Part shown: piece after piece, positions 45,020 to 56,518 of the stretch | Position numbering within the stretch: the stretch's first letter is position 1 | How the letters are laid out: each line of letters begins with the position of its first letter | Translations under genes and position numbers: made by a program | Assembly: GCF_030272615.1 (NCBI RefSeq) | Contig: NC_081405.1 | Coordinates: 476,805,508-476,869,507 of the forward strand | Length of the DNA: 64,000 nt | Reading direction: 5' to 3' | DNA from: Cryptomeria japonica | Lineage: Eukaryota; Streptophyta; Pinopsida; Cupressales; Cupressaceae | The notes under the pieces: generated by a model | Seen by the model: only the letters and a program-made list of their open reading frames with translations | Databases searched by the model: none | Told to the model about the DNA's origin: nothing

Positions 45020-45880
45020 TATTTGTGATGAAAAGACTTAGGAAAATTGTGATGAAATGACTTAGAAAATTTGTGATGGAAGGATTTTAGAAATTTGTGA
45101 TGAAAGGACTTAAGAAATTTGTGATGAAAGGATTTAAGAAATTTGAGGATGAAAGGACTTAAGAAATTTGAGGATGAAAAGACTTAACAAATTTGTGATG
45201 AAAGGACTTAAGAAATTTGAGGATGAAAGGATTTAAGAAATTTGTGTGATGAAAGGATTTAAGAAATTTGAGGATGAAAGGACTTGAGAAATTTGTGATG
45301 AAAGAAAGGATTTAAGAAATTTGTGATGAAAGGACTTAAGAAATTTGTGATGAACGGACTTAAGAAATTTGTGATGAAAGAACTTAAGAAATTTGAGGAT
45401 GAAAGGATTTAAAAAAATTTGTGTGATGAAAGGATTTAAGAAATTTGAGGATGAAAGGACTTAAGAAATTTGAGGATGAAAGGATTTAAGAAATTTGTGT
45501 GATGAAAGGACTTGAGAAATTTGTGATGAAAGAAAGGATTTAAGAAATTTGTGATGAAAGGATTTAAGAAATTTGAGGATGAAAGGACTTAAGAAATTTG
45601 TGACGAAAGGACTTAAGAAATTTGAGGATGAAAGGACTTAAGAAATTTGTGATGAAAGGACTTAAGAAATTTGAGGATGAAAGGACTTAAGAAATTTGTG
45701 ATGAAAGGACTTCAGAAATTTGAGGATGAAAGGATTTAAGAAATTTGTGTGATGAAAGGATTTAAGAAATTTGTGATGAAAGAAAGGATTTAAGAAATTT
45801 GTGATGAAAGGATTTAAGAAATTTGAGGATGAAAGGACTTAAAAAATTTGAGGATGAAAGGATTTAAGAAATTTCAGGAT
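45020..45880. repeat. RE7 tandem array 2: about 35 units of 22-26 bp
   Basis: Core AAATTTGTGATGAAAGGACT, with variants GAGGATGAAAGG and GTGTGATGAAAGG, and TTAAG or TTTAAG joining units. I count about 35 copies. Variants are interspersed, with runs such as GAAAGAAAGG recurring near 45300, 45530 and 45780, which implies block-wise amplification. It occupies the 5' leader and ends only a few bases before the gag ATG. On the sense (minus) strand the units contain no ATG. Confidence 0.93.
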
Positions 45881-47040
45881 GATTGATGAAGAAGGTATGG
45901 TAGTGATGGTTTAGAAGAAAACTTGATGACTAGGTTATCTTTGGCATGAACATGAAGGATCTATTTAAATGACAAGTTGTATGAAGGGATATGACCACCC
46001 TGATTTGGATGATAGTAGGTGTTTCAAAGGACAAACTTGAATGTTGACGTAGAGGATAAATTCTTAGCTTCTCTCTTAGGCTTATGAAAAATGGGATAGA
46101 CGGAGTTTTGATGCAATTTTGGACTTGGTATGGGTAATGACTTGGACAATTTGTTTGTGCCTTGACAAATATTTTTGCAAAGTGTTTGGGGATAGTAATG
46201 TGTTTTTAGTCTACTCTTGGCAAGTATGTATCAAACAAAGAAAACACAATGATTAAATACATATTATCTCAAAGACACTCATGCTCATATACAACATTCT
46301 TAAGGGTGACAAGGACAATAGTCATTGGATCCCAATTGGTTTCCCATCTACACTTACCCAGAGCAGACACTTAGATGCTTGACCCCACTAGCTCCCCTCC
46401 ACAGCACTCACTTCTCAGGGTAGCCAAGCATCAATTCCCATGAAAACTCCTCATGGCAAACTTTGTGTTTCTACTAAGGGCCGTAAGAATATGGGCCGCT
46501 TCGGAGGTCTGACCTCCTGCACCAATGACTAGAAGGTTTTTGGCCTCTATGAACAAGGAGTTTAGTAAGTCTTCTCATTAGGAGCTACCCTTTGAAGTTG
46601 CACAAGCGCAATTGAGGCCTATAGCCCAACGAAGCACCAATAACTTAGTAGTCACGCAAGCATGATTGAGATCTCTAGGATCCTACTAAGCACCCAATGT
46701 GAGAGTGAACTCTCATATAGCCCCAACCATTAACCCTTTCGTAGTCAATGGCCTATTTATTATAGTGAGTTGGGAACCCCAGGTCTGGGTGTACTCACTT
46801 GGGTTGTTCCCCTCTTACCTTCTAAAAGAGCAAGTTGGGAGGGCAGACCCGCTAGAGGTAAACACACAATCAAACAAGAAAAGGTTGGAGGGTCTGGATT
46901 TTTGATCGTCTAGTAAGATGAGAGCATACTTTCCTACCTTTACGCTTTTCTTAAAGACATATAAGACAATAATTCATTCCATTTTAATTAATATCTAGGT
47001 GCCTAATTTAAATAAATGCAGAATATTTGGTTGAATCAGC
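45881..47040. other. RE7 leader, upper part
   Basis: No coding motif found. A GGAGGT/ACCTCC hairpin lies near 46505-46520. A block near 46880-46950 (GGTCTGGATTT...GAGCATACT) is a first copy of a motif repeated at 47853, 48035 and 48146. Confidence 0.5.
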
Positions 47041-47059
47041 TAGGCAACTTGCAAAACCA

Positions 47060-47215
47060 CTTGATTAGTAGTTTGAAAAATAGAGTCTTCAAAAACATCC
47101 TACAAAACAACTTGATTAGTAGTTTGGAAAATAGAGTCTTCAAAAAGCGTCCTACAAAACAACTTGATTAGTAGTTTGAAAAATAGAGTCTTCAACAAGC
47201 ATCCTGCAAAAGGCA
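47060..47215. repeat. RE7 leader: three tandem 52-bp units
   Basis: Three near-identical copies starting TTGATTAGTAGTTTGAAAA at about 47060, 47112 and 47164, each with AGAGTCTTCAA and ATCCT or GTCCT. Confidence 0.88.
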
Positions 47216-47698
47216 ACAAAATGACAAAAATATTAATTTTTTAAATTTTTTGGGAATGAATAGAAAAACATGAATAAAAACTTTTTTACTAATGACAAAT
47301 GTGGATTTGAAGGAAGTTTTGATGGGTAAATGGGGTTTGACTAGGTCTTTTGTCACTTTCCAAGGGATAGGCAAGCGTAAAATGAGGATTTTGGAGGAAA
47401 GATGAAGGAATGGGAAAATTTGTCCAAGAGGGACAAAGAAGCAAAAGTTGGAGATGGATAATATGGAAAAAATTTGGAGGTGATTGGATAAAGGGGAAAA
47501 AGTTATGGCAAACCCTAAAAATAGAGGAATATGGCATTTTGGGCTTCAAAAAGTGGATTTTTGAGATAAGGCCCCCAAGGAAAAAAATGTGGAAAATGGC
47601 AATGCGGAGAATCTGGTGAAGTTTGGAGGAAAATGGAGTTAAGATAAAGAAGATATGGCGAAAAAACAAAAAAAAAAATAAATTTATTTATTTTTTTC
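47216..47698. other. RE7 leader, middle part
   Basis: A+T-rich with a purine bias on the plus strand and poly-A/T runs (near 47670-47695). Open frames here show no family motif and are taken as chance. Confidence 0.5.
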
Positions 47699-47815
47699 AA
47701 CCCTAGATTTAACAGAATAGAAACCCTAAATTTAACAGAACAGAAACCCTAAATTTAACAAAACAAAAACCCTAGATTTAATAGAGCACACAAAAACCCT
47801 AGATTTAAAAGAGCA
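47699..47815. repeat. RE7 leader: five AAACCCTA units, telomere-like
   Basis: AACCCTAGATTTAACAGA or AAACCCTAAATTTAACA repeats about every 22-27 bases, five times, joined by GAACAGA or similar. The core is the plant telomere heptamer AAACCCT, but spaced, not in head-to-tail array. Confidence 0.82.
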
Positions 47816-47849
47816 AATAGTCGTACTAAACAAAATAAAATAAAAATGT

Positions 47850-48215
47850 CAAAGGCCTAGATTTCTAATTGTCTAGATAGACGAGCATACTCTCTTTCAC
47901 ACTTTCCTGCAGGTAGATAGATTATATTTAAACAGAGCAGATAATAGGAAATAAATAAATTAAATGTAGACTACAGTTAGCGCCTAAAATTTTTAGATAG
48001 ATTAACAAAGCAGACAATAGCACTACATAGATAGAAAAGTGTCAAAGGTTCGGATTTCTGATTGTCTAGATAGACAAGAGCATACTCTCCTATTTTCACA
48101 CTTTCCTACGGTCAGAGCATACAGTCATGCTAAATAGAATAGAAAAGTGAAAGGTCTGGATTTCTAATTGTCTATATAGACAAGAGCATACTCTCCTACT
48201 TTCACATAGATTATA
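47850..48215. repeat. RE7 leader: three dispersed copies of an 60-75-bp unit
   Basis: Copies near 47853, 48035 and 48146 share GATTTCTAATTGTCTAGATA (or CTGATTG), GAGCATACTCTC and TTTCACA. A fourth lies at 46881. Confidence 0.78.
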
Positions 48216-48473
48216 CTAAAATAGAGCAGACTACAAATCAAATAACAAATCAAATAACAGAGTTGTCGTGCTGCAACAAAAACAGAAACATAAAACAAAA
48301 CAAAATAAGGAGGAGCTGTCGCGCAGAAATGCAGAGCCGCGATTCTGGAACCTGTGAAATATATATATATAAATTTTTTATTTTTTTTTCTGCAGTTGCA
48401 CAATTCTGGAACCTACGTCTCACAACTCACAAAAACCTAAAAACACAACAACATTAGTTCTTAGGGATGTGGG

Positions 48474-48490
48474 TCCCACCAAGCATGCCA
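48474..48490 (-). other. RE7 primer-binding site (tRNA not assigned)
   Basis: Three bases beyond the LTR end the minus strand reads TGGCATGCTTGGTGGGA. It starts TGG, complementary to a tRNA CCA end, but I cannot name the tRNA. It is not the initiator-Met type used by the copia elements. Confidence 0.5.
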
Positions 48491-48493
48491 AAA

Positions 48494-49586
48494 TGAAGAG
48501 GGGAAAACAAATTTGAAAGGTAAACTGATCAAAACATAACGAAATAAACATGTAGAATGCTAAAATATCATTAAAAGACCATTTCACCTTGCTATTTTAC
48601 CTTCTCCTTCGGATTGAGCTTGATGAAGTGAAGACGCCCCTTGATAATGCTCCACTTGATGTGCTCCTTTGATTGCTGGATGTGGATGGCTCTCCAATAT
48701 TGTGCACAAATGATAAGGATGAGATGATCAAGTTGCCAAGATGATTTCCTGGGCTGAAAAGGGTAGCATAAGCTTACTGGATTTCAAGATGTTTAGAATG
48801 AATGGATGGAGCCCTATTTTATAGGAAGAGGAGAGGAAAACGGATGGCTAGGATGAATTTGAGATGAAGGGCTAATATTTACTTGTGAGCTCACACAAGG
48901 TCTAAGAGAGGGTGTGGAGACCAAGAACTATGCCTTAAAGGCATTTTGTATCTCCACACTCCACAAGATGCATTGGAGGAATTAAAATGTCTCTGAAAAA
49001 GGATATCATGGGGATTGGAGGAATAAAAAGGAATTAAAAATTCCTTGGGAGAGGGGATGCCTAGAGGAATGTGTGATTTAGAAAATCTTACATTCACCTA
49101 GGAAAAGAGGATTTAAAGCTAGTGGCTGGATGAAAATGACAAAGAGTTGACTTTGTGACTAATCATGATGATTAACCATTAATGACTCATTAGGAGGGGG
49201 ATTAGAGGAAATGTTAGGTGGGATTAATATTTGTAGGAGAATTTGACTAGGAGAAAAAATGAGTGGAGGGAATAAAAAATTAGAAGAATAATGTTAAGTG
49301 AGTTTAGGGAGTTTCTAGAAGAATGAATTAAGAAGATGATTTGTAGGAATCATGTAGGTTAACTAATTAATTGAAATTAATTAGCTAAGAGGAATATTTG
49401 TGAGGATTTGATTTTTTTAGAAGAATAAAGAAAGGGATTGATTTATTAAATAAATCAATCATATGCTATAGTGATAATATTAATTATATTTAATTAATAT
49501 TGAGAGGAATTTGAATTAACATAATTAATTAATTAATTATGTGAGGAATTAAAAATAATTAAAATAATTATTTTTAAGTTTCTACA
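48494..49586 (-). repeat. RE7 5' LTR (right copy, 1093 bp)
   Basis: Plus edges TGAAGAGGGGAAAA and AAGTTTCTACA, colinear with the left copy along its whole length. Confidence 0.92.
48816..48823 (-). promoter_or_regulatory. Likely TATA box in RE7 5' LTR
   Basis: Minus strand TATAAAAT within CTTCCTATAAAATAGGG. The left LTR keeps it at 35061-35068. It lies about 760 bp from the LTR start on the minus strand, a fitting place for the U3 end. Confidence 0.55.
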
Positions 49587-49591
49587 CAACA
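49587..49591. repeat. RE7 target-site duplication, right (CAACA)
   Basis: CAACA right after TTTCTACA. It matches the left copy and is followed by CATACTTGTTG of the RE8 LTR. Confidence 0.82.
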
Positions 49592-49894
49592 CATACTTGT
49601 TGTAAAAGTATTATCTAACTATGGGTAGGCTTCCCACCGAGGTTTCTCCCTTTAGCGAGTTTTTCATGTACAAATCTTGTTGTCATGTGTTATGGATGGA
49701 TGGTAACTGTTCTATGATTTATGTTTATGTTTAAATTATTTATCAATCTTACTGGTATTTGATTTATGCATTCCGGTATTAAGTTTATGTGTTTCGGTAA
49801 TAAGGATTTAAATACTTAAATTTCTATAATCTGGTGACAACTGATTCACGGCCCCCCCTCTCAGTTGTTCTTTGGTTATCTGAGCTATGTAACA
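49592..49894 (+). repeat. RE8: 3' fragment of an RE2/RE3-family LTR
   Basis: CATACTTGTTGTAAAAGTAT and GGGTAGGCTTCCCACCGAGG align with the RE2 LTR at about 6283-6340, and the run to CCCCCCTCTCAGTTGTTC matches the RE2 end. The left part is missing at the RE5/RE7 junction; the right edge is uncertain (49880-49894). It is the host sequence into which RE5 inserted. Confidence 0.8.
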
Positions 49895-50553
49895 CAATTT
49901 GCCAGTAAGCAGAGAGAGATAATTAACTCTATGTTGACTCATTGAAATGAGAAAGTGGACAGTAGGCTGAATAGTGTTCATTTTTTATATTCTTTATTGT
50001 TTAATGCTATTTAGAGTTTTGATAAAGATAAAGAGGTAGCAATCCCTTTGTTTACAAAAAGGTTACAGAGGGGAAATGAGCTTAGAATAATTTCCATGGC
50101 TTCAAAGTACCATGCTGAGAGGACACCAACACTTCAACCAACTTATTCATTGTTAAGATCAATGCAGGAAGCCCAAATACTGCTAGATAATATAGAAAGG
50201 AAAATAAGAGAGTTTATGAAACTTTCAACGAAATGAATGAGACACTTCTTCTTAGTATTGAGAATGAAAATTGGGAAATTAAACCTTTATAGTTATGGAA
50301 AGAAGAGCCAGAAAGAGTTATAGACACACAAGTGGACATGATTGTTGATGATTTAGACACTGTCATGTTGGAGGACAACATGGATAAGATAATGCACACA
50401 AGATCATTTTTTGAAACTTTTGAAAGGAATGTGAATCAAGTAGCAATTAAGTACATTCCGTACAGGGAAAAAGCTAATGAGGTTATGATTTTCAAATGGC
50501 CGTCAAAAAAGGAATATGCTAAATGGAGTAATATCTATTTGAAAGATGAATGA
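49895..50553 (+). pseudogene. RE9: unrecognised plus-strand coding remnant
   Basis: Two open pieces, 50048-50236 (62 codons) and 50332-50553 (73 codons), separated by two stops, TGA near 50234 and TAG near 50288. The composition is protein-like: helical, charged, with ERKIREFMKLS and FKWPSKKEYAKWSNIYL. I recognise no family. It sits just upstream of LTR-like sequence, so it may be the last ORF of an LTR element in plus orientation, or a remnant of a host gene. Confidence 0.35.
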
Positions 50554-50555
50554 GG

Positions 50556-51800
50556 ATATCAATTAGTTAGTTAGTTAACTATGTGATGTGGAAGTATGGC
50601 AGATAGTTTTGGTTCTATGTAGTGGTCACTTTTTGGACATGAGCAATAAAAGAAGTGGGCCCTTCCCAAATATTCATCGACAACAACAAAAGGAAAAAGG
50701 AATGTAGAAAGTGTAATGATGAATCAGTTGCAGATATTTTGGTATTGGTTGTGGCATTCTTAAATGGAATATTTTATAACTGAATTGTAGGTAACTAGTC
50801 ATTTTTGAATGACACGTGTCTCCTATGGCCTTTAGTTTGTTATGCTCCCTTATTTCTATAAAGGGAATTCGAGGCCAAGAGAAAGGGTTCTGAATTTGTT
50901 CTCTGTGCTTAGTAATTTTGAAAATCCTTAGATTCATAAGGTTCCTATAGAAAATCTTAGTTGAAAGTGAGAAATTGTAAGGATTTTCGAAAGGAATAGA
51001 TAAGAGTCATGTCTCTAACTTTTTCTTACAGGTTCTTGAAGGAGTTAGGTGTAAATGGTCTTTATGACAGAGATAGAAAATTGATTTAAAAGGAAATATG
51101 ATTCTGATTTATGTATCTTCTTTGTTCAATTCTATCCTCTTTCGAATGAAATGTGACTAAGGATTTCTTTCATTCAGTGCACTGTTGTGGTGTATGTACT
51201 TTCTATTTCTTCTTTGATCTAAGGGGTCAATTAAAATGCTTGAGTAGAATTTCACAGTGATAGGACTTGTTCGTGGATTTTTATAAGTAGTCTAGATCAG
51301 GGTTGTAGATGGAAAATGTTGTAAGGCAACATTTTCTCAAGATATGAATGCTATTAGATTAATTCTGTTGTAACTCATTTATAGATGTTGAGATCAAGAA
51401 CCCAATGGATAGAAGAGTTAGTCATAGTTTGTCTGGAGTCCTTATAGTTGTTTCTAAGATCTATTCATCTGTGTTTTTTGCATAACTGATTATTATCAAG
51501 TAGCAGTTTCATTTTATATCTATTGTTGTGCGGTTTGTCCATCTCAAGCTCCATCTAGGTTGAGGATCACTAAAGGACTAGCCATCCTTGAGAATTATCC
51601 CTACTGTTGAGCCCATATTTGAGATTTTCTTCTTAATTTTGGTGAAGGTATAAGTATGGCACAAATATTATAAGTTCATCAAAGGATCACCCTCCTAGGT
51701 TTTGCAGAGCCCAAAGTGTAGAAGGATAAGCAGTAATCCTTGTCATATGTTGGTCCAAGTCCTTGGAGATTTCAAATAGTTGGATTTGGCTTCTTCTTTG
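50556..51800 (+). repeat. RE9: possible LTR (edges unknown)
   Basis: No coding motif. The stretch 51680-51780 (CACCCTCCTAGGTTTTGCAG, AGTGTAG, CAGTAATCCT) resembles 17485-17560 near the right end of the 4.33-kb insert. A TATAAAGGG lies near 50858. No TG...CA edges or duplications could be fixed, so the call is tentative. Confidence 0.38.
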
Positions 51801-51806
51801 ATAAAT

Positions 51807-53900
51807 CTAAAGAATCAACTTGGTTTTTTCTTGCTCATAGTGTAAACCCCATTCTAGGGCACCAACAGCTTGATCCACTACAATACCTATAAGAGATAAG
51901 ATCTCTTCATCTATAGGTCTCTTGAGATTCACCTGTCCTAATGCTTTGCTTGAATAATCCAAAGAAGTATCCCCATTATCTAAAAATAATTTTTCAAGAT
52001 ACAATTCATGGTTTTGTCTTTGTATGACATCATTAAACTCTACAAAATCCTCCTCTAATGAGTAGCATACCTCTCCATCCATATAGGTCTTTGTTGACAT
52101 CATATTAATGTCATCACCTCGATCATAGAAATTCTCATTTAATTCATCACATGATAGTCTTTATTATTTTAGAGATTGTGCTACAACACACTGAATTGGG
52201 TAATGAGGCAAGTTGCAAGCAACATACCATGATGTATTCTCTACCATATTATCTCTTGGCCTTTGCAAAGGATATAGTGTTTATTTATTCACAAGAGCCC
52301 TCTGATTATTTAATACCATCTTACCCTTGTGCCAACTTTTATTATATGGCATATCATGCAACCTCATTGTCTTATCTTTGATTTGAAAGTTTGACCTATC
52401 ATTGATCAATCCCTTATTGTTAAAAACCTTGTAACTCAAATCCTTCAATGCATTCATCATCTTTTTAATCTTATCCTCATTCACTAGTTTCTAGGTGCTT
52501 TTATGTCATCTCTTTAATAGGTGCTTTTCTATTATTTTAAATATGCAATGCAATACTAAAAGCATCTCTACGTGATAGAGAGTCCTTATCTCTTAACTGA
52601 CATCCCATCTTTGGATCATATGCATTTTGATACAAGACTAAACACCCTGATTTAGTTTGTGTTACATGATGACAAAGCATATTCATAAATTTCATAAACC
52701 TATTATTGAATTCAGAGACTGATTTGTTATACCCCTTTTGAATACTAGTAAATTCACTAACAAAATATCTATGGTTAGAATTATCACCATATCTGTCCAT
52801 GAAGACTCTCTTGAATTCAATCATTATTGAGATACTTGAATTAGGAAATCCTCTATACCATTCTCTTGCATATTTGGTGAGTGACTACATGAATAACTTC
52901 ATCTTCATGTCCTCATGATCAACACCAAAATCATCCATCAGATTCAAGAAATCTTTGAAGTGATCCTCTCTTAATAATGCATTGTTCCCAGTGAATTTTG
53001 GTAACACCTTTCTCACTTCATTGTCTATTGGATTAGGGTAGCCATGTACACCATTGAAACCCAACTGTACCTATCTATCTCCATTCCTTGAACCTCTAAC
53101 TAATGCATTAGCTCTGGCCTAACCTCCTTGTGGATTTTGAAATGCACCTTGATTTTGTTGTCCTTGTGTATTCTAATTGCCAAGATTCACATTCTATTTA
53201 TTCAAATTTTTATTAGCATTATTATTTTGAGGCATACTTTTCCTTGCAAATGGTCTATAACCAAATTGTTATCCAATGTTATTAACACCATTGTTGTGAG
53301 GTTGAGAAACATATTGATATCCTAAAATAGGCATTGAAGAGGAAGATATACTTATAGGAACTATTCTTGAAACAACAACACTTGATACCAACCTTTGAAA
53401 TGGACCCGAGGTTTTGATTGTAATCAAATATGGTTGTGTAACAAGAGCTGTAAGATAAGAAAATTGTGGGAAACTAATTGATGCAAATCCTTGAATAGTG
53501 ACATGAGAGCTTCCTTAAGCACTAGCAGGTGTCAAGAGATTCATTTCTTGAAGTTTTTAAGGAGCTCTTGAGCTCTCTTTTTTAGGTTTTTCAATCTTGT
53601 CACATTTATTTCTAGCATCCCCACCTCTCTTAACAAATCCTCATCTGATTTACATATTAAAGTGGATTTTATTGCATGATTTGACACTAAACATTGATTT
53701 ATGTCAGTGTATTTGGGTTCTACATGTGAAGGAGCATCTAGTATAGCATATGGGGCTAAATTAGTCACTTCAAAAATCATTGAGCTAGATGGTCCTGATT
53801 GAGGCTTTGAATAACCGACTTTGTCACTATTAGAATCAATAATTATTGAGTGTCTAGGGTGAGCATGAGGCTCACTATAGATATGGCCATGTCTATTTTA
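51807..53900 (-). pseudogene. RE10: decayed Ty3/gypsy gag
   Basis: Minus strand. Reading 52824-52537 has the retrotransposon gag pattern FKRVFMDRYGD, a SVSEFNNRFMKF motif and a Cys-poor tail; before it, a LPKFTGN and FLNLMDDFGV type lead with WYRGFP near 52860. Upstream reading (53780-53541) is a helical N-terminal part. Downstream pieces (52484-52281, 52103-51807) fit no known motif. Pol is missing to the left, where RE9 LTR-like sequence begins. Many stops. Confidence 0.68.
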
Positions 53901-56518
53901 ATCCCACACATTTTTAGTCAAAACTTTTCATTTATTCAAAAGAGGAGTAGTCATTTTTAAACTAATATTAGCATCATTTGCAAAAGTAATATTCTCAAGC
54001 TAGGATTTAGACTTACTAGTTTATTTTTCTTTGCATTTTTTAATTTAAGACCTCACCCATCGAAGCCAGAAAAATACCATCTATAACCTTTACACAATAA
54101 TTTTTAATCCATTGGATACTTGATCAATTCTTCACACCAAACCACACATTGATATTTGAGATGCAGCTCTACTTTAATATCCTAAATAACATATTCAATC
54201 CCTTGTATCTAGATCAAAGCAATTTAACTATTTCCTTGAAATATAGAGATTAGATGAAAACGCACATTGCATTACAAATATAAACCTATTGATAATTACT
54301 TAAACATTACAAAAGGATTAAGCACAACATGTAGGAGACAATTACAACAAATAATATTCTGCTCTATTTTTATTATAAGATATAAAAACATCCTTTAGAC
54401 TTGCAGAATGATGTCTATCTTTCACTATCAACTTCTATTACAACACTAGTTTGAGGTCTCTCAGAGATTAAAATTTTATAAGCTAATAAGAAGATACAAT
54501 GACTCTTAATTCCCTTTTATAGAAGCAAGTGAGTTTTAATGTGTGCCATTACAACCATAGAGAATCCAACCAAACTAATTAGGAAACTTAAAGATAGTTT
54601 TTTTTATAGTTACAACAACACATAAATCTTACGAGGAATACCTACATTAAATTAACATAATCACATAAATAGAAGAACACAAGAATAAATAAATGATTAA
54701 TAACATCTAACCACCTTTCCCTAGGGTAAATTAGTGTCATTACTTAGATGCAAAAAAAGTATATATATGTGCAAATAAAAATGGTACATGTTATTTCATT
54801 ACTTAAGCTAATGTCCATATCATTACTCATAACGTATAAAAATATTCATTTATACATTAGGATTATAATTATGAACTATGACATATCTAACACTACTAAT
54901 ATATACAATCCATCTTATACATCATTATCTAATGTTCCTAAGATAATAACTCTAACATACAAGATAATCCACACATCCCTAAAATATAGCCGGTACTATT
55001 TCTATATAGAAGAAATAATATAAATCATCATTACATTTTATATTTCATGTCATATTTTCTGCTTCAAATAGAAGATCATGATACACTAGTTACATGAATA
55101 CTATCCAAATCACATATTATAATGATATCTCATGAACACTTAGAATGGATCACATCAGCTCCATGAATCCATAGCACTATATTGAAGAGAAGTAGAATCC
55201 TCAATCACACATATGAACATCCAACCAAGAATCCCAATGGTAGAAGACATCAAACAACCAGAACATGTGGAACCAAAAAGGTCCAACCCCCATGCTATGG
55301 AGAATGACATAAGCTCCCACACACACTCTAGACCTAGGCTAATACCTACACAACCATGAGAACAAAAACATACACTAAAACATAACATATATAAGGACTA
55401 AACATCACAAGACATATGCTTAACCACAAAACATAGACTCACCAGAGACTTCACACAAAAAAAAAAGGCTAAGGTCCTAGGACACACATAAGGGAAATTG
55501 TCATCACATACCATCACAAGGTTTCCCTACTAGTCTCTCACTAGAGCTTGGAACCCAAGTCACATCCATGTGGAACCAACTCATTGTTTCTTAAAGAAAA
55601 TGAAGAATGGTCATGCCATCGAGCATTCCCAAACTCAGCTTGAGCTTGAACTAGAACTTCAGGCCATGAGAGGGTCACATAATTATCTTGTTTATGTGAA
55701 AACTACCTAGTCTCATAAATTCATTGATTAATATTATCACTTGTTAATGGAAAGTTCCAATGAGATTCCCTGGCAACCACTTAGGGTCCTGGCACCCACT
55801 TGGAAGCCACTCCCCACTAATGTGTTCCTAAAACCTAGGGATTAAACATGAATGTAAATAACTCATAAAATAGATATGAAACTTTATCACATAGGTTCTG
55901 TACTAAAAAATTGAACCACATTTACAATTATAACCCTTAACACATTTCTCCAATCGATAGGTCTCATGCAACATCAAGAATGCAAGACCAACACCCTAAT
56001 AAACATGCATACATAAGGAAGATAAAATGACATATAATTCCTCAATTCAATCAATTGGCTTTTGGAAAAGCCACCATACGAAATTAAAGACTATCAAACA
56101 ATCCTTTGATTTGTCCCAAACTAACATGAACCTCAAGAACTAAACCAGAAATATAAAACTTTGAAATAGTAAATTTGTTATTCTTTTAGAGCATTTGACA
56201 CTTACTCTACCACTTTTTCCAATTCATTTAGTGCTTTTACATGTTATTTTAGGACATACATAGATTCTTCTTGGCACATATACAACACAAAACAGTGCAC
56301 ATGCAACATAGACTAGCAAATGTGTATGATATTCTAGCACATTTAAAATAGATACTAAAGTATGACATAGGGACAACTTAAAACCCACCAACAAACTTTG
56401 AATGACCCTAAAACCAAAAGAATACTCCAAACCATTTGAGAATAGGGTGTTTCCTACCTAGAAAAATTAATTTGACAACCACACAAAACACAAAACACAA
56501 GACTACAAACATAAAAAA
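53901..56518. other. A+T-rich region without recognisable genes
   Basis: I see no coding motif, primer site or LTR edge. If RE10 had a 5' LTR it should lie here (minus strand), but no edges were found. It includes a 10-A run near 55460 and A+T-rich stretches at 54600-55100. Open frames such as 54748-55023 look like chance. Confidence 0.45.

Larger units (their letters stand above)
34739..49586 (-). mobile_element. RE7: full-length Ty3/gypsy retrotransposon with internal tandem arrays
   Basis: Two 1093-bp LTRs (34739-35831 and 48494-49586), a perfect CAACA duplication (34734-34738, 49587-49591), polypurine tract, and gag, protease, G-patch-like segment, RT, RNase H and integrase in gypsy order on the minus strand (45013 to 37781). 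Total 14.85 kb, long for a gypsy element because of a 3.5-kb leader and a 1.9-kb 3' noncoding part, each holding a tandem array. Coding parts have few stops for this window, so it is among the younger insertions. Confidence 0.92.

Noticed and set aside
47289-47669. Minus-strand Phe/Pro-rich ORF of 126 codons in the RE7 leader
   Set aside because: Lies in the leader, with no start context, family motif or conservation evidence; purine-biased DNA gives Phe-rich antisense readings.
47699-47815. Interstitial telomere
   Set aside because: AAACCCT cores are spaced by 15-20 bases of other repeated sequence rather than head-to-tail, so this is a leader repeat, not a telomere remnant.
54748-55023. 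Plus-strand ORF of 91 codons
   Set aside because: Ile/Tyr/Thr/Asn-rich reading of A+T-rich DNA without motif or context; chance is the simpler view.
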